7,058 bases of DNA, from assembly GCA_947304065.1 (NCBI GenBank), contig CAMZAI010000138.1, forward strand, positions 1 through 7,058, in the 5' to 3' direction. Below the pieces are notes generated by a model. The model saw only the letters and a list, made by a program, of their open reading frames with translations, ran no database searches and had not been told where the DNA came from. Shown piece after piece: positions 1 to 6,085 of this stretch (its first letter is position 1; each line of letters opens with the position of its first letter). The translations under genes were made by a program, and so were the position numbers. This DNA comes from an uncultured Clostridia bacterium (lineage in GTDB: Bacteria > Bacillota > Clostridia > Lachnospirales > Lachnospiraceae).

Positions 1-46
1 AAAAACCTCTGCCCGATTTTAGAGTCTGCTAAATGTTTTTTGGGGG

Positions 47-60
47 ATTGACGCGTCAAT
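47..60. promoter_or_regulatory. 14-bp perfect palindrome, candidate operator of the pyr operon
   Basis: The sequence ATTGACGCGTCAAT reads the same on both strands and covers the proposed -35 box of the promoter in front of pyrC. A dimeric DNA-binding regulator sitting here would block RNA polymerase, so the position fits a repressor operator. The flanking bases (G46 and T61) break the symmetry, so the palindrome is exactly 14 bp. A perfect 14-bp palindrome is expected by chance about once per 16,000 positions, so it is notable in a 114-base upstream region but not decisive. No regulator gene lies in the window and I do not recognise the motif as a known operator. Confidence 0.4.
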
Positions 61-77
61 TTAGGGTGTGATACCAT
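48..77 (+). promoter_or_regulatory. Candidate sigma-A promoter with extended -10, upstream of pyrC
   Basis: TTGACG at 48-53 matches five of six bases of the -35 consensus. TACCAT at 72-77 matches four of six bases of the -10 consensus. TG at 69-70, one base before the -10 box, gives the extended -10 pattern common in Gram-positive bacteria. The spacer is 18 bases. Transcription would begin near base 84, leaving a leader of only about 30 bases before the pyrC start. That is too short for the anti-terminator/terminator leader used by PyrR attenuation. This is the only good promoter match seen in the window and would drive the whole operon. It rests on pattern matching only. Confidence 0.5.
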
Positions 78-102
78 TTATGCAAATGCTGAATTTTATT
101 TT

Positions 103-108
103 GAGGAG
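103..108 (+). promoter_or_regulatory. Ribosome binding site of pyrC
   Basis: GAGGAG lies six bases before the ATG at 115. This strong match at good spacing fixes the pyrC start. Confidence 0.85.
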
Positions 109-114
109 AACCAT

Positions 115-1440
115 ATGCTGACTTTATTACGCGGAGGAATGGTGTTCGACGGTACCGGCTTTAAGCACTCGGATATTCTGATCTCTGACGGGATTGTCTC
201 CTCAATTGCACCGTCGGCTCTTTCGGCGGGAGACGGTCTTTCCTGTTCGGGAGTTTCTGCCGACAAAATTATCGATCTGAATAACAAGTATATTTTTCCC
301 GGTTTTGTGGATGTCCATGTACATTTTCGCGAGCCGGGATTTACTTATAAAGAGGACATTGCGACGGGCAGCGCTTCGGCGGCTGCGGGAGGCTACACGG
401 ACGTATGCGCAATGCCGAACCTGAACCCCGTCCCCGACAGTCCGGAGCGGCTTGCGGTCGAGCTCGAAGCCATAAAAGAAAAGGCGCAGATCCATGTATA
501 TCCTTACGGAAGCCTTTCGGTAGACGAGAAGGGCGAGAAGCTCTCAGCGATCGAAGCCATGACGGCGGACGTCATTGCGTTCTCTGACGACGGAAGGGGC
601 CTGGCGGGCGATGCGCTCATGCTTGAAGCGATGGAACGGGTAAAAAAGAGCGGCAGGCTGATCGCCGCGCACTGCGAGGATATGACCGTGATCGGCGGAG
701 CGCATGTCCATGACGGCGAGATAGCGAAACGCCTCGGGATCAAAGGCATCACGTCCGAAAGCGAATGGAAGATGGTGGAGCGCGACGTGAAACTTGCGAA
801 GGAGACAGGCTGTCCCTACCATGTCTGCCATGTTTCGACGAAGGAATCGGTGGAGATCATCAGGAAGGCAAAGGCTGAGGGCGTCAATATTACATGCGAG
901 ACCGGACCGCATTACCTGCTCCTGGATGAGAACGATATAATAAAGGCAATGGAGGCTGAAGCGCCCGAAGATCTCGGAAGGTTCAAGATGAACCCGCCGC
1001 TGCGCTCGTCAGAGGACCGCAAGGCGCTGATTGAGGGACTCCTCGATGGTACGATAGATATGATCGCGACGGACCACGCGCCCCATGCTTCGGAAGAGAA
1101 GGCAAAGGGACTGCTCGGGGCCCCGATGGGAGTCGTGGGACTCGAATGCGCATTCCCCGTGCTTCATGCGGGACTTGTACGGACCGGGATCATGACATTG
1201 GAGAGACTGGTAACGCTCATGAGCATCGTGCCCGCAAAGCGCTTCGGGATAGAGTCCGGTATCAGGGAGGGCGCGGAGGCAAAGCTCTGCGTATACGATC
1301 TCAATGACGAATACTGCATCAGTCCCGACACATTCATGTCAAAGGGCAGATATACGCCTTTTGACGGAAGTAAGGTATACGCGCGCTGCCTGATGACGGT
1401 ATGCGGCAAAGAAACGGTCTGGAATGCTCCCGGAGCATAA
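115..1440 (+). CDS. pyrC: Dihydroorotase, class I (Bacillus-like)
   Basis: This zinc amidohydrolase closes N-carbamoyl-L-aspartate to L-dihydroorotate, the third step of UMP synthesis, in the cytoplasm. The 441-residue protein shows the full active site: the HVHFREPG motif at residues 68-75 (metal ligands H68 and H70), the FSDDG segment with the metal-bridging D159 where other classes have a carboxylated lysine, H186 in AHCED, H239 in CHVST, and the catalytic D320 in ATDHAPH. The substrate loop MPN at 100-102 is present. The length is slightly above the roughly 428 residues of Bacillus PyrC because residues about 34-52, in the N-terminal beta domain, are longer. The start is set by GAGGAG six bases upstream. 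It is the first gene of the operon, two bases before pyrK. Family, role and class are secure from the motifs. Confidence 0.97.
   Translation: MLTLLRGGMVFDGTGFKHSDILISDGIVSSIAPSALSAGDGLSCSGVSADKIIDLNNKYIFPGFVDVHVHFREPGFTYKEDIATGSASAAAGGYTDVCAMPNLNPVPDSPERLAVELEAIKEKAQIHVYPYGSLSVDEKGEKLSAIEAMTADVIAFSDDGRGLAGDALMLEAMERVKKSGRLIAAHCEDMTVIGGAHVHDGEIAKRLGIKGITSESEWKMVERDVKLAKETGCPYHVCHVSTKESVEIIRKAKAEGVNITCETGPHYLLLDENDIIKAMEAEAPEDLGRFKMNPPLRSSEDRKALIEGLLDGTIDMIATDHAPHASEEKAKGLLGAPMGVVGLECAFPVLHAGLVRTGIMTLERLVTLMSIVPAKRFGIESGIREGAEAKLCVYDLNDEYCISPDTFMSKGRYTPFDGSKVYARCLMTVCGKETVWNAPGA
1432..1435 (+). promoter_or_regulatory. Ribosome binding site that decides the pyrK start, inside the pyrC end
   Basis: GGAG lies in the last codons of pyrC, seven bases before the ATG at 1443, which favours that start. 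A second GGAG at 1449-1452 lies 11 bases before an in-frame ATG at 1464, so a start there cannot be excluded. Confidence 0.55.
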
Positions 1441-1442
1441 CA

Positions 1443-2279
1443 ATGAACGGAGTAATTAACGATATGGAACAGATATTTACACTGACAAAGAATACCCCGA
1501 TAGCAAAGGACGTCTACAGGGCGGTCCTTCGCGGCGATACCTCGCGGATCACGGTGCCGGGGCAGTTCGTGAACGTAAAGCTTGACGGATTTTTCTTAAG
1601 GCGCCCGATCTCGGTCTGCGACTGGACGATCCCCTTCATGGGAGACGAGGGTGAGCTTACGCTGATATATAAAGTAGTCGGGAAGGGTACCGACGCCATG
1701 AGCCGCCTGAAGGAAGGAGCGGAGCTCAGCGTGCTTACCGGACTCGGACACGGCTTCGATGTGAGCGCTTCGGGCAAGAGACCGCTGCTGGTCGGCGGAG
1801 GCGTGGGAACTCCTCCGATGTACGGGCTGGCGAAAAAGCTGGTCAGGGCCGGAATCTCCGTCGATGTGATCCTGGGATTCAATACCGCGGAGGATGTGTT
1901 CCTAGCGGATGAGTTTGAGGCGCTGAACGATCTCTACGAGTTCGGCTGCGAGGGTTTTGAAGGAAAGAAGCCCGAGGTCAGGGTATATCTGACGACCGTG
2001 AGCGGCGAGACCGGAACCAAGGGCTTTGTGACCGACTGTGTGCCGAAGATCGGAGAATGCACGCATTATTACGCCTGCGGTCCGATACCGATGCTGAAGG
2101 CGCTGAAGGCAAAGATGGCGGAGACTTTCCCGGATGCGGAAGGCGAGCTGAGCCTTGAGGAGCGCATGGGCTGCGGATTCGGAGCGTGCGTGGGATGCTC
2201 GGTGGAGACCGCGTCGGGCTTTAAGAAGGTCTGCACCGACGGACCCGTTTTCCCGGCCGCGGAAGTTTTCTGTGAATAA
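1443..2279 (+). CDS. pyrK: Dihydroorotate dehydrogenase B, electron transfer subunit
   Basis: PyrK carries FAD and a [2Fe-2S] cluster and passes electrons from the FMN of PyrD to NAD+, in a cytoplasmic PyrD2-PyrK2 complex. From the chosen start it has 278 residues, slightly above the usual 260 or so. In order it shows a FAD-binding beta barrel with the RRPIS motif at residues 53-57, a nucleotide-binding GGGVGTPP at 118-125, and a C-terminal iron-sulfur motif with C244, C249, C252 and C264 (spacing C-x4-C-x2-C-x11-C). The frame is open back to an ATG at 1401 inside pyrC, but that start would overlap pyrC by 40 bases. The ATG at 1443 has GGAG at seven bases, while the one at 1464 begins exactly where family similarity seems to start (MEQIF). 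The two-base gap to pyrC suggests translational coupling. It lies directly before its partner pyrD. Confidence 0.95.
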   Translation: MNGVINDMEQIFTLTKNTPIAKDVYRAVLRGDTSRITVPGQFVNVKLDGFFLRRPISVCDWTIPFMGDEGELTLIYKVVGKGTDAMSRLKEGAELSVLTGLGHGFDVSASGKRPLLVGGGVGTPPMYGLAKKLVRAGISVDVILGFNTAEDVFLADEFEALNDLYEFGCEGFEGKKPEVRVYLTTVSGETGTKGFVTDCVPKIGECTHYYACGPIPMLKALKAKMAETFPDAEGELSLEERMGCGFGACVGCSVETASGFKKVCTDGPVFPAAEVFCE

Positions 2280-2309
2280 GTACGGACAGACTGATCAATT
2301 GGAGGCTGC

Positions 2310-3224
2310 ATGGCAGATATAAGAACCAGACTGGGGGACTGGACCCTCGATAATCCGATAATCCCCGCGAGCGGAACCTTCGGGTTCGGGCAGGAATTCG
2401 CGAAGCTCTACGATATAAATATCCTCGGTTCATTCTCGTTCAAGGGAACCACGAAGGAACCACGTTTCGGCAATCCCACGCCCAGGATAGCGGAATGCAC
2501 GGCAGGCATGATCAACTCTGTCGGACTTGCGAATCCCGGAATCGACAAGGTGATAGCCGGGGAGCTGCCGAAGCTTCGCGGGATATTTAAAAAGCCTGTG
2601 ATAGCGAACATCAGCGGCTTTTCGATCGATGAATACAAATACTGCTGCGAGCGGATCGATAAAGAGGACGGCATAGGGATCATTGAGGTAAATATCAGCT
2701 GTCCCAACGTTCACGCGGGCGGCATGGCTTTCGGTACCTCGCCCGAGGCCGCGGCTGAAGTCACAAGGGCGGTTAAGTCTGTGACTCACAAGCCCGTATA
2801 CATGAAGCTCAGCCCCAACGTTGCCTCGATCGTCGATATCGCGAAAGCCTGCGAGGCGGCGGGCGCGGACGGCATTGCCCTGATAAATACGCTGCTCGGG
2901 ATGAAGATAGACATAAAGAGGCGCAAGCCCGTGGTGGCCAATAAGATGGGCGGTTTTTCGGGCCCCGCGATATTCCCGGTGGCCGTAAGAATGGTATATC
3001 AGGTCTACGAGGCCGTGAAGATACCGATCATAGGCATGGGCGGCGTTGCTTCGGCCGAAGATGTGATCGAAATGATGATGGCGGGTGCGTCGGCGGTTGA
3101 GGTAGGCGCGATGAACCTGACCGAGCCGGGCATCTGTCCGAAGATCATCGGGGAACTCCCGGGACTCTGCGACAGTCTCGGAATTGAGAATATCACGGAT
3201 ATCATCGGTGCGGCGCACTGCTGA
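2310..3224 (+). CDS. pyrD: Dihydroorotate dehydrogenase B (NAD-dependent), catalytic subunit
   Basis: This FMN-containing TIM-barrel enzyme oxidises dihydroorotate to orotate, the fourth step of UMP synthesis. With PyrK it uses NAD+, which suits an anaerobe. The 304-residue protein matches class 1B: the K45-GTT and RFGNPTPR segment at 45-59, NSVGLANPG at 69-77, the catalytic base C131 in the NISCPN motif (class 1 enzymes use Cys, the membrane class 2 uses Ser), K166 in the MKLSPN segment, NT at 193-194, and the FMN phosphate loop GMGG at 242-245. There is no N-terminal membrane segment, which also excludes class 2. The ATG at 2310 has GGAGG at 2301-2305, only four bases away, which is close but acceptable. 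The gene ends with tandem stops, TGA then TAA. The adjacent pyrK supports the class 1B call. Confidence 0.97.
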   Translation: MADIRTRLGDWTLDNPIIPASGTFGFGQEFAKLYDINILGSFSFKGTTKEPRFGNPTPRIAECTAGMINSVGLANPGIDKVIAGELPKLRGIFKKPVIANISGFSIDEYKYCCERIDKEDGIGIIEVNISCPNVHAGGMAFGTSPEAAAEVTRAVKSVTHKPVYMKLSPNVASIVDIAKACEAAGADGIALINTLLGMKIDIKRRKPVVANKMGGFSGPAIFPVAVRMVYQVYEAVKIPIIGMGGVASAEDVIEMMMAGASAVEVGAMNLTEPGICPKIIGELPGLCDSLGIENITDIIGAAHC

Positions 3225-3247
3225 TAAAATATTAAGGGAGGACAGCT

Positions 3248-3946
3248 ATGGGAAGAGATGTTATCATTGCATGCGATTTTGCGAGCGGAGAGGAGACGCT
3301 TGCGTTTCTGGACCGTTTCACGGGAAAGAAGCCGTTCGTAAAGATCGGCATGGAACTGTTTTATGCGGAGGGACCGCAGATAGTGCGGCAGATAAAGGCG
3401 CGCGGACATAAGATATTCCTCGACCTGAAGCTGCATGACATACCGAATACGGTAAAGAAGGCCATGGCGGTGCTCTCGCATCTGGACGTCGATATGTGCA
3501 ATCTCCATGCGGCCGGCACAAAGGCCATGATGGAGGCGGCGCTCGAAGGACTGACACGTCCCGACGGGACCAGACCTCTGCTGATCGCGGTAACGCAGCT
3601 TACTTCGACCGACGAACAGAGAATGAAGGACGAGCTCCTGATCAGTGCGAGCCTGCCCGAGACGGTTATGCACTACGCGGAGAACGCGAAGGCAGCAGGC
3701 CTCGACGGAGTGGTGTGCTCGCCTCTTGAGGCCGCGATCGTAAAGGAACGCTGCGGAAAAGAATTCGTAACTGTGACCCCCGGCGTACGCTTTGCGGACA
3801 GCGCGAAGGATGACCAGTCGAGGATCACGACGCCCGAGAAGGCGCGCGAGATCGGCTCGGATTACATAGTGGTCGGAAGACCGATCACTCAGGCGGAGGA
3901 CCCTGTCGCGGCATACGAGAGATGCCTGAAGGGCTTCGTGGGATGA
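3248..3946 (+). CDS. pyrF: Orotidine 5'-phosphate decarboxylase, class I
   Basis: The enzyme removes CO2 from OMP to give UMP, the last step of the pathway, without a cofactor. The 232-residue protein is normal in length for the short bacterial form. It shows D10 in the ACDF strand, K32 in VKIGMELF, the catalytic DLKLHDIPNT block at 59-68 (D59, K61 and D64 form the charged network with a second-subunit Asp), the phosphate-side TPGVR at 177-181, and the phosphate-gripping GRPIT at 210-214. The DxKxxD pattern and the order of these motifs place it with the Bacillus/E. coli PyrF group. AGGGAGG at 3235-3241, six bases before the ATG, fixes the start. It follows pyrD by 23 bases and is followed by a 61-base gap. 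Confidence 0.97.
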   Translation: MGRDVIIACDFASGEETLAFLDRFTGKKPFVKIGMELFYAEGPQIVRQIKARGHKIFLDLKLHDIPNTVKKAMAVLSHLDVDMCNLHAAGTKAMMEAALEGLTRPDGTRPLLIAVTQLTSTDEQRMKDELLISASLPETVMHYAENAKAAGLDGVVCSPLEAAIVKERCGKEFVTVTPGVRFADSAKDDQSRITTPEKAREIGSDYIVVGRPITQAEDPVAAYERCLKGFVG

Positions 3947-4007
3947 ATGGGACATTGGTAAAGAGTTGAACAGAATTACAGCATAACAAACGAGGAGCAA
4001 AGAAGAC

Positions 4008-4634
4008 ATGACAAAGGAAGAAAGACAGATCAAAGTGGCTCAGGGACTGCTTAAGATCAAGGCGGTATTTTTCAGGCCCGACGACCCCTTCACATGGGCG
4101 AGCGGGATCAAGAGCCCCGTTTACTGTGACAACAGGCTGATCCTTACGGCACCCGAGGTTAGGGATCTCGTAGAGAACCAGATCGCCGAGACCGTAAAGG
4201 AAGAGTATCCGGAGTGCGAGGTGCTGATGGGAACGAGCACGGCCGGCATCGCTCATGCGGCGATCGCCGGACATATCCTTAATATGCCGATGGGCTATGT
4301 AAGGAGCGGCGCGAAGGATCACGGAAGACAGAACCGCATTGAGGGCAAGCTGGAAAAGGGCCAGAAGGTCGTAGTGATCGAGGACCTGATCTCCACGGGC
4401 GGAAGCGTTATCGAAGTTGTTGACGCACTCCGCGAGGAAGGCGCCGAGGTGCTCGGTATCGTGAGCATTTTCACCTACGGCATCGGAAAAGGCTTAAAGC
4501 GTCTCGAGGAGGCCAATGTAAGAAACGTGAGCCTGACAAACTTCGACGTGATAGCGAAAGAGGCCGCAAAACAGGGCTATGTAAAGGAAAGCGACATCGA
4601 AGGCCTGATCGCGTTCAGAAACTCACTCGGATAA
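4008..4634 (+). CDS. pyrE: Orotate phosphoribosyltransferase
   Basis: The enzyme joins orotate and PRPP, with magnesium, to form OMP and pyrophosphate, supplying PyrF. The 208-residue protein is a type I phosphoribosyltransferase. The PRPP motif VVVIEDLISTGGS has its acidic pair at E125-D126 and the phosphate-binding STGGS at 129-133. The flexible catalytic loop YVRSGAKDHG carries the Arg, Lys and His that close over the active site. The loop has Ser where E. coli has a second Lys after the Arg; from memory, Bacillus-type PyrE proteins have the same Ser, so this is not a defect. The N-terminal block FTWASGIKSPVYCDNR is the orotate-side region. GAGGAG at 3992-3997, ten bases before the ATG, sets the start. 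The 61-base gap upstream shows no good promoter or terminator, so it is probably read through from pyrF. Confidence 0.96.
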   Translation: MTKEERQIKVAQGLLKIKAVFFRPDDPFTWASGIKSPVYCDNRLILTAPEVRDLVENQIAETVKEEYPECEVLMGTSTAGIAHAAIAGHILNMPMGYVRSGAKDHGRQNRIEGKLEKGQKVVVIEDLISTGGSVIEVVDALREEGAEVLGIVSIFTYGIGKGLKRLEEANVRNVSLTNFDVIAKEAAKQGYVKESDIEGLIAFRNSLG

Positions 4635-4648
4635 AGAAATACAATTTG

Positions 4649-4654
4649 AAAGGA
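4649..4654 (+). promoter_or_regulatory. Probable ribosome binding site of pyrB
   Basis: AAAGGA lies ten bases before the ATG at 4665. A closer GAGG at 4659-4662 leaves only two bases, too few for normal initiation. The signal is weaker than that of pyrI next door, although the two chains assemble one to one. Confidence 0.5.
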
Positions 4655-4664
4655 TGAAGAGGAA

Positions 4665-5576
4665 ATGCAGAACCTTATTGACATTCTTGAACTTTCGACG
4701 GCGGAGATCGACGAGCTCATCGACCGCGCCAACGACATCATCGCGCATCCCGAGGAATACCGGGAAAAGTGCAAATACAAGAAGCTCGCGACACTGTTCT
4801 TTGAGCCTTCGACCAGAACCAGACTCAGCTTTGAAGCGGCAATGCTCGATCTGGGCGGCTCCGTGATGGGCTTCTCCGAGGCGCAGTCCAGCTCCGCGGC
4901 AAAGGGCGAGAGCGTGGCAGATACCGTAAGGACCGTGGGCTGCTACGCCGATATCATTGCGATGCGCCATCCCAAAGAGGGCGCGCCCCTCGTTGCTTCG
5001 ATGCATGCGGGAGTGCCCGTGATCAATGCGGGCGACGGCGGACACAACCATCCGACCCAGACGCTGACCGACCTGCTCACGATCAAGCGCGAGAAAGGAC
5101 ATTTCGACAATCTCACGATCGGCGTGTGCGGCGACCTGAAATTCGGACGTACCGTTCATTCACTGATCCAGGCGATGTCGCGCTACGAAGGCATCAAATT
5201 CGTCCTGATCTCACCCGAGGAATTGAAGCTTCCGAGCTATGTAAAGAACGACGCGATCAAGAAAAAGAACATCCCTTACGAGCAGACGACCGATCTCGTA
5301 TCCGTCATGCCCGAACTCGACATACTCTACATGACCAGAGTTCAGCGTGAGCGCTTCTTCAACGAAGAGGATTACATCCGTCTGAAGGACAGCTACATCT
5401 TAACTCCCGACAAGCTCACCACGGCGAAGCAGGACCTGACGATCATGCATCCGCTTCCGCGTGTAAACGAGATATCCGTAGCGATCGACGATGACCCGAG
5501 AGCCGCTTATTTCCGTCAGGTAAAGAACGGCAAGTTCATCAGGATGGCGCTCATCCTGAAACTGCTCGGACTGTGA
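4665..5576 (+). CDS. pyrB: Aspartate carbamoyltransferase, catalytic chain
   Basis: This is the committed step of UMP synthesis: carbamoyl phosphate plus aspartate gives carbamoyl-aspartate. The 303-residue protein has the carbamoyl-phosphate motif STRTR at 49-53 followed by LSFE, the loop with S77 and K80 (SSSAAKGES, reaching into the neighbouring subunit's site), HPTQT at 129-133, the second-domain segment GDLKFGRTVHSL, and HPLPRV at 262-267. STRTR with HPTQT is typical of aspartate rather than ornithine carbamoyltransferase. The length, near 305, fits the short E. coli-type chain that assembles with PyrI. That gene follows after 18 bases, so a c6r6 holoenzyme is expected by homology. The gene lies 30 bases after pyrE. 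Confidence 0.97.
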   Translation: MQNLIDILELSTAEIDELIDRANDIIAHPEEYREKCKYKKLATLFFEPSTRTRLSFEAAMLDLGGSVMGFSEAQSSSAAKGESVADTVRTVGCYADIIAMRHPKEGAPLVASMHAGVPVINAGDGGHNHPTQTLTDLLTIKREKGHFDNLTIGVCGDLKFGRTVHSLIQAMSRYEGIKFVLISPEELKLPSYVKNDAIKKKNIPYEQTTDLVSVMPELDILYMTRVQRERFFNEEDYIRLKDSYILTPDKLTTAKQDLTIMHPLPRVNEISVAIDDDPRAAYFRQVKNGKFIRMALILKLLGL

Positions 5577-5594
5577 TTATTTAGGAGGTAGCAC

Positions 5595-6020
5595 ATGAAT
5601 ATAGACGGCATTACAAACGGTCTGGTAATAGACCATATCGAAGCGGGCAAGGGCATGGAGCTCTACAATGCGCTGCATTTGGGCGATCTCGAGTGCTCGG
5701 TGGCGCTGATCAAGAACGTTGTGAGCCATAAGATGGGCAAAAAAGACATTATCAAGGTCGATGAAGTGATCGATGTGGACCTGAACGTTCTCGGCTTTAT
5801 TGACCCCAATATCACAGTTAACACGATCAAGAACAATGAGATCGTGAGCAAGGCGCATATCGAGCTGCCCCAGAAGGTCACGAACATCATAAAGTGCAAG
5901 AATCCCCGCTGCATCACATCGGTGGAGCAGGAGCTTCCTCACGTATTCAAGCTTACCGATCCCGAGAAGCGCATCTACAGATGCGTTTACTGTGAGACGA
6001 AGTATGAGGAGAACAAATAA
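5595..6020 (+). CDS. pyrI: Aspartate carbamoyltransferase, regulatory chain
   Basis: PyrI binds nucleotides and tunes the activity of PyrB. In enterobacteria CTP and UTP inhibit and ATP activates. The 141-residue protein has an N-terminal nucleotide-binding domain and a C-terminal zinc domain. The zinc ligands C101, C106, C130 and C133 have spacing C-x4-C-x23-C-x2-C, the same as I recall for E. coli. Aligning from memory with E. coli PyrI, the effector-site residues D19, H20, K56, K60, N84 and K94 correspond to D13, H14, K50, K54, N76 and K86 here, while Tyr89 is replaced by N81. The N-terminus is about six to eight residues shorter than in E. coli. AGGAGG at 5583-5588, six bases before the ATG, is the strongest ribosome site in this half of the operon. 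Allosteric control is inferred, not shown. Confidence 0.96.
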   Translation: MNIDGITNGLVIDHIEAGKGMELYNALHLGDLECSVALIKNVVSHKMGKKDIIKVDEVIDVDLNVLGFIDPNITVNTIKNNEIVSKAHIELPQKVTNIIKCKNPRCITSVEQELPHVFKLTDPEKRIYRCVYCETKYEENK

Positions 6021-6027
6021 GTTCTTT

Positions 6028-6043
6028 TGCGGCTCAGCCCGCA
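6028..6043 (+). other. Small inverted repeat between pyrI and the purine genes
   Basis: TGCGG and CCGCA form a five-pair stem around the six-base loop CTCAGC, eight bases after the pyrI stop. No T-run follows, so it is not a standard intrinsic terminator. It could be a weak pause or mRNA-processing site at the pyrimidine-purine junction, or chance. Confidence 0.2.
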
Positions 6044-6085
6044 TCAGATAAAGGAAAAGGAATGAAAAGATAAGGAGAGAAAGAA

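Noticed and set aside
6..20. CCTCTGCCCGATTTT as the 3' arm and T-tract of a terminator
   Set aside because: The matching 5' arm would lie before base 1, so it cannot be tested within the window.
18..41. TTTAG/CTAAA hairpin followed by six T, as a terminator of an upstream gene
   Set aside because: The stem has only five pairs, one of them G-C, and is too weak to call. It remains possible that an upstream unit ends near here.
1401..1442. Upstream start for pyrK at 1401
   Set aside because: It would overlap pyrC by 40 bases, the added residues match nothing in the family, and better starts with ribosome sites lie at 1443 and 1464.
2430..3218. Minus-strand open frame of 262 codons inside pyrD
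   Set aside because: It is fully antisense to pyrD, rich in Arg and His as expected of a shadow frame, and shows no known motif.
3947..4007. Internal promoter before pyrE (TTGAAC at 3966)
   Set aside because: The nearest -10-like bases are only 12 bases away and no good box lies at 16-18 bases.
3005..4033. Long open frame on the minus strand (342 codons) across pyrD, pyrF and the start of pyrE
   Set aside because: It lies opposite three well-supported genes, has no recognisable domain, and arises from codon bias in the sense genes.
4290..4330. Apparent loss of a catalytic lysine in PyrE (Ser after Arg in YVRSGAKDHG)
   Set aside because: As far as I recall, Ser at this place is normal in Bacillus-type PyrE, and the key Lys and His of KDHG are present.
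6062..6073. Tiny open frame ATG-AAA-AGA-TAA before purO
   Set aside because: It has three codons, no peptide pattern and no sign of a regulatory leader. It is most likely chance in a purine-rich spacer.
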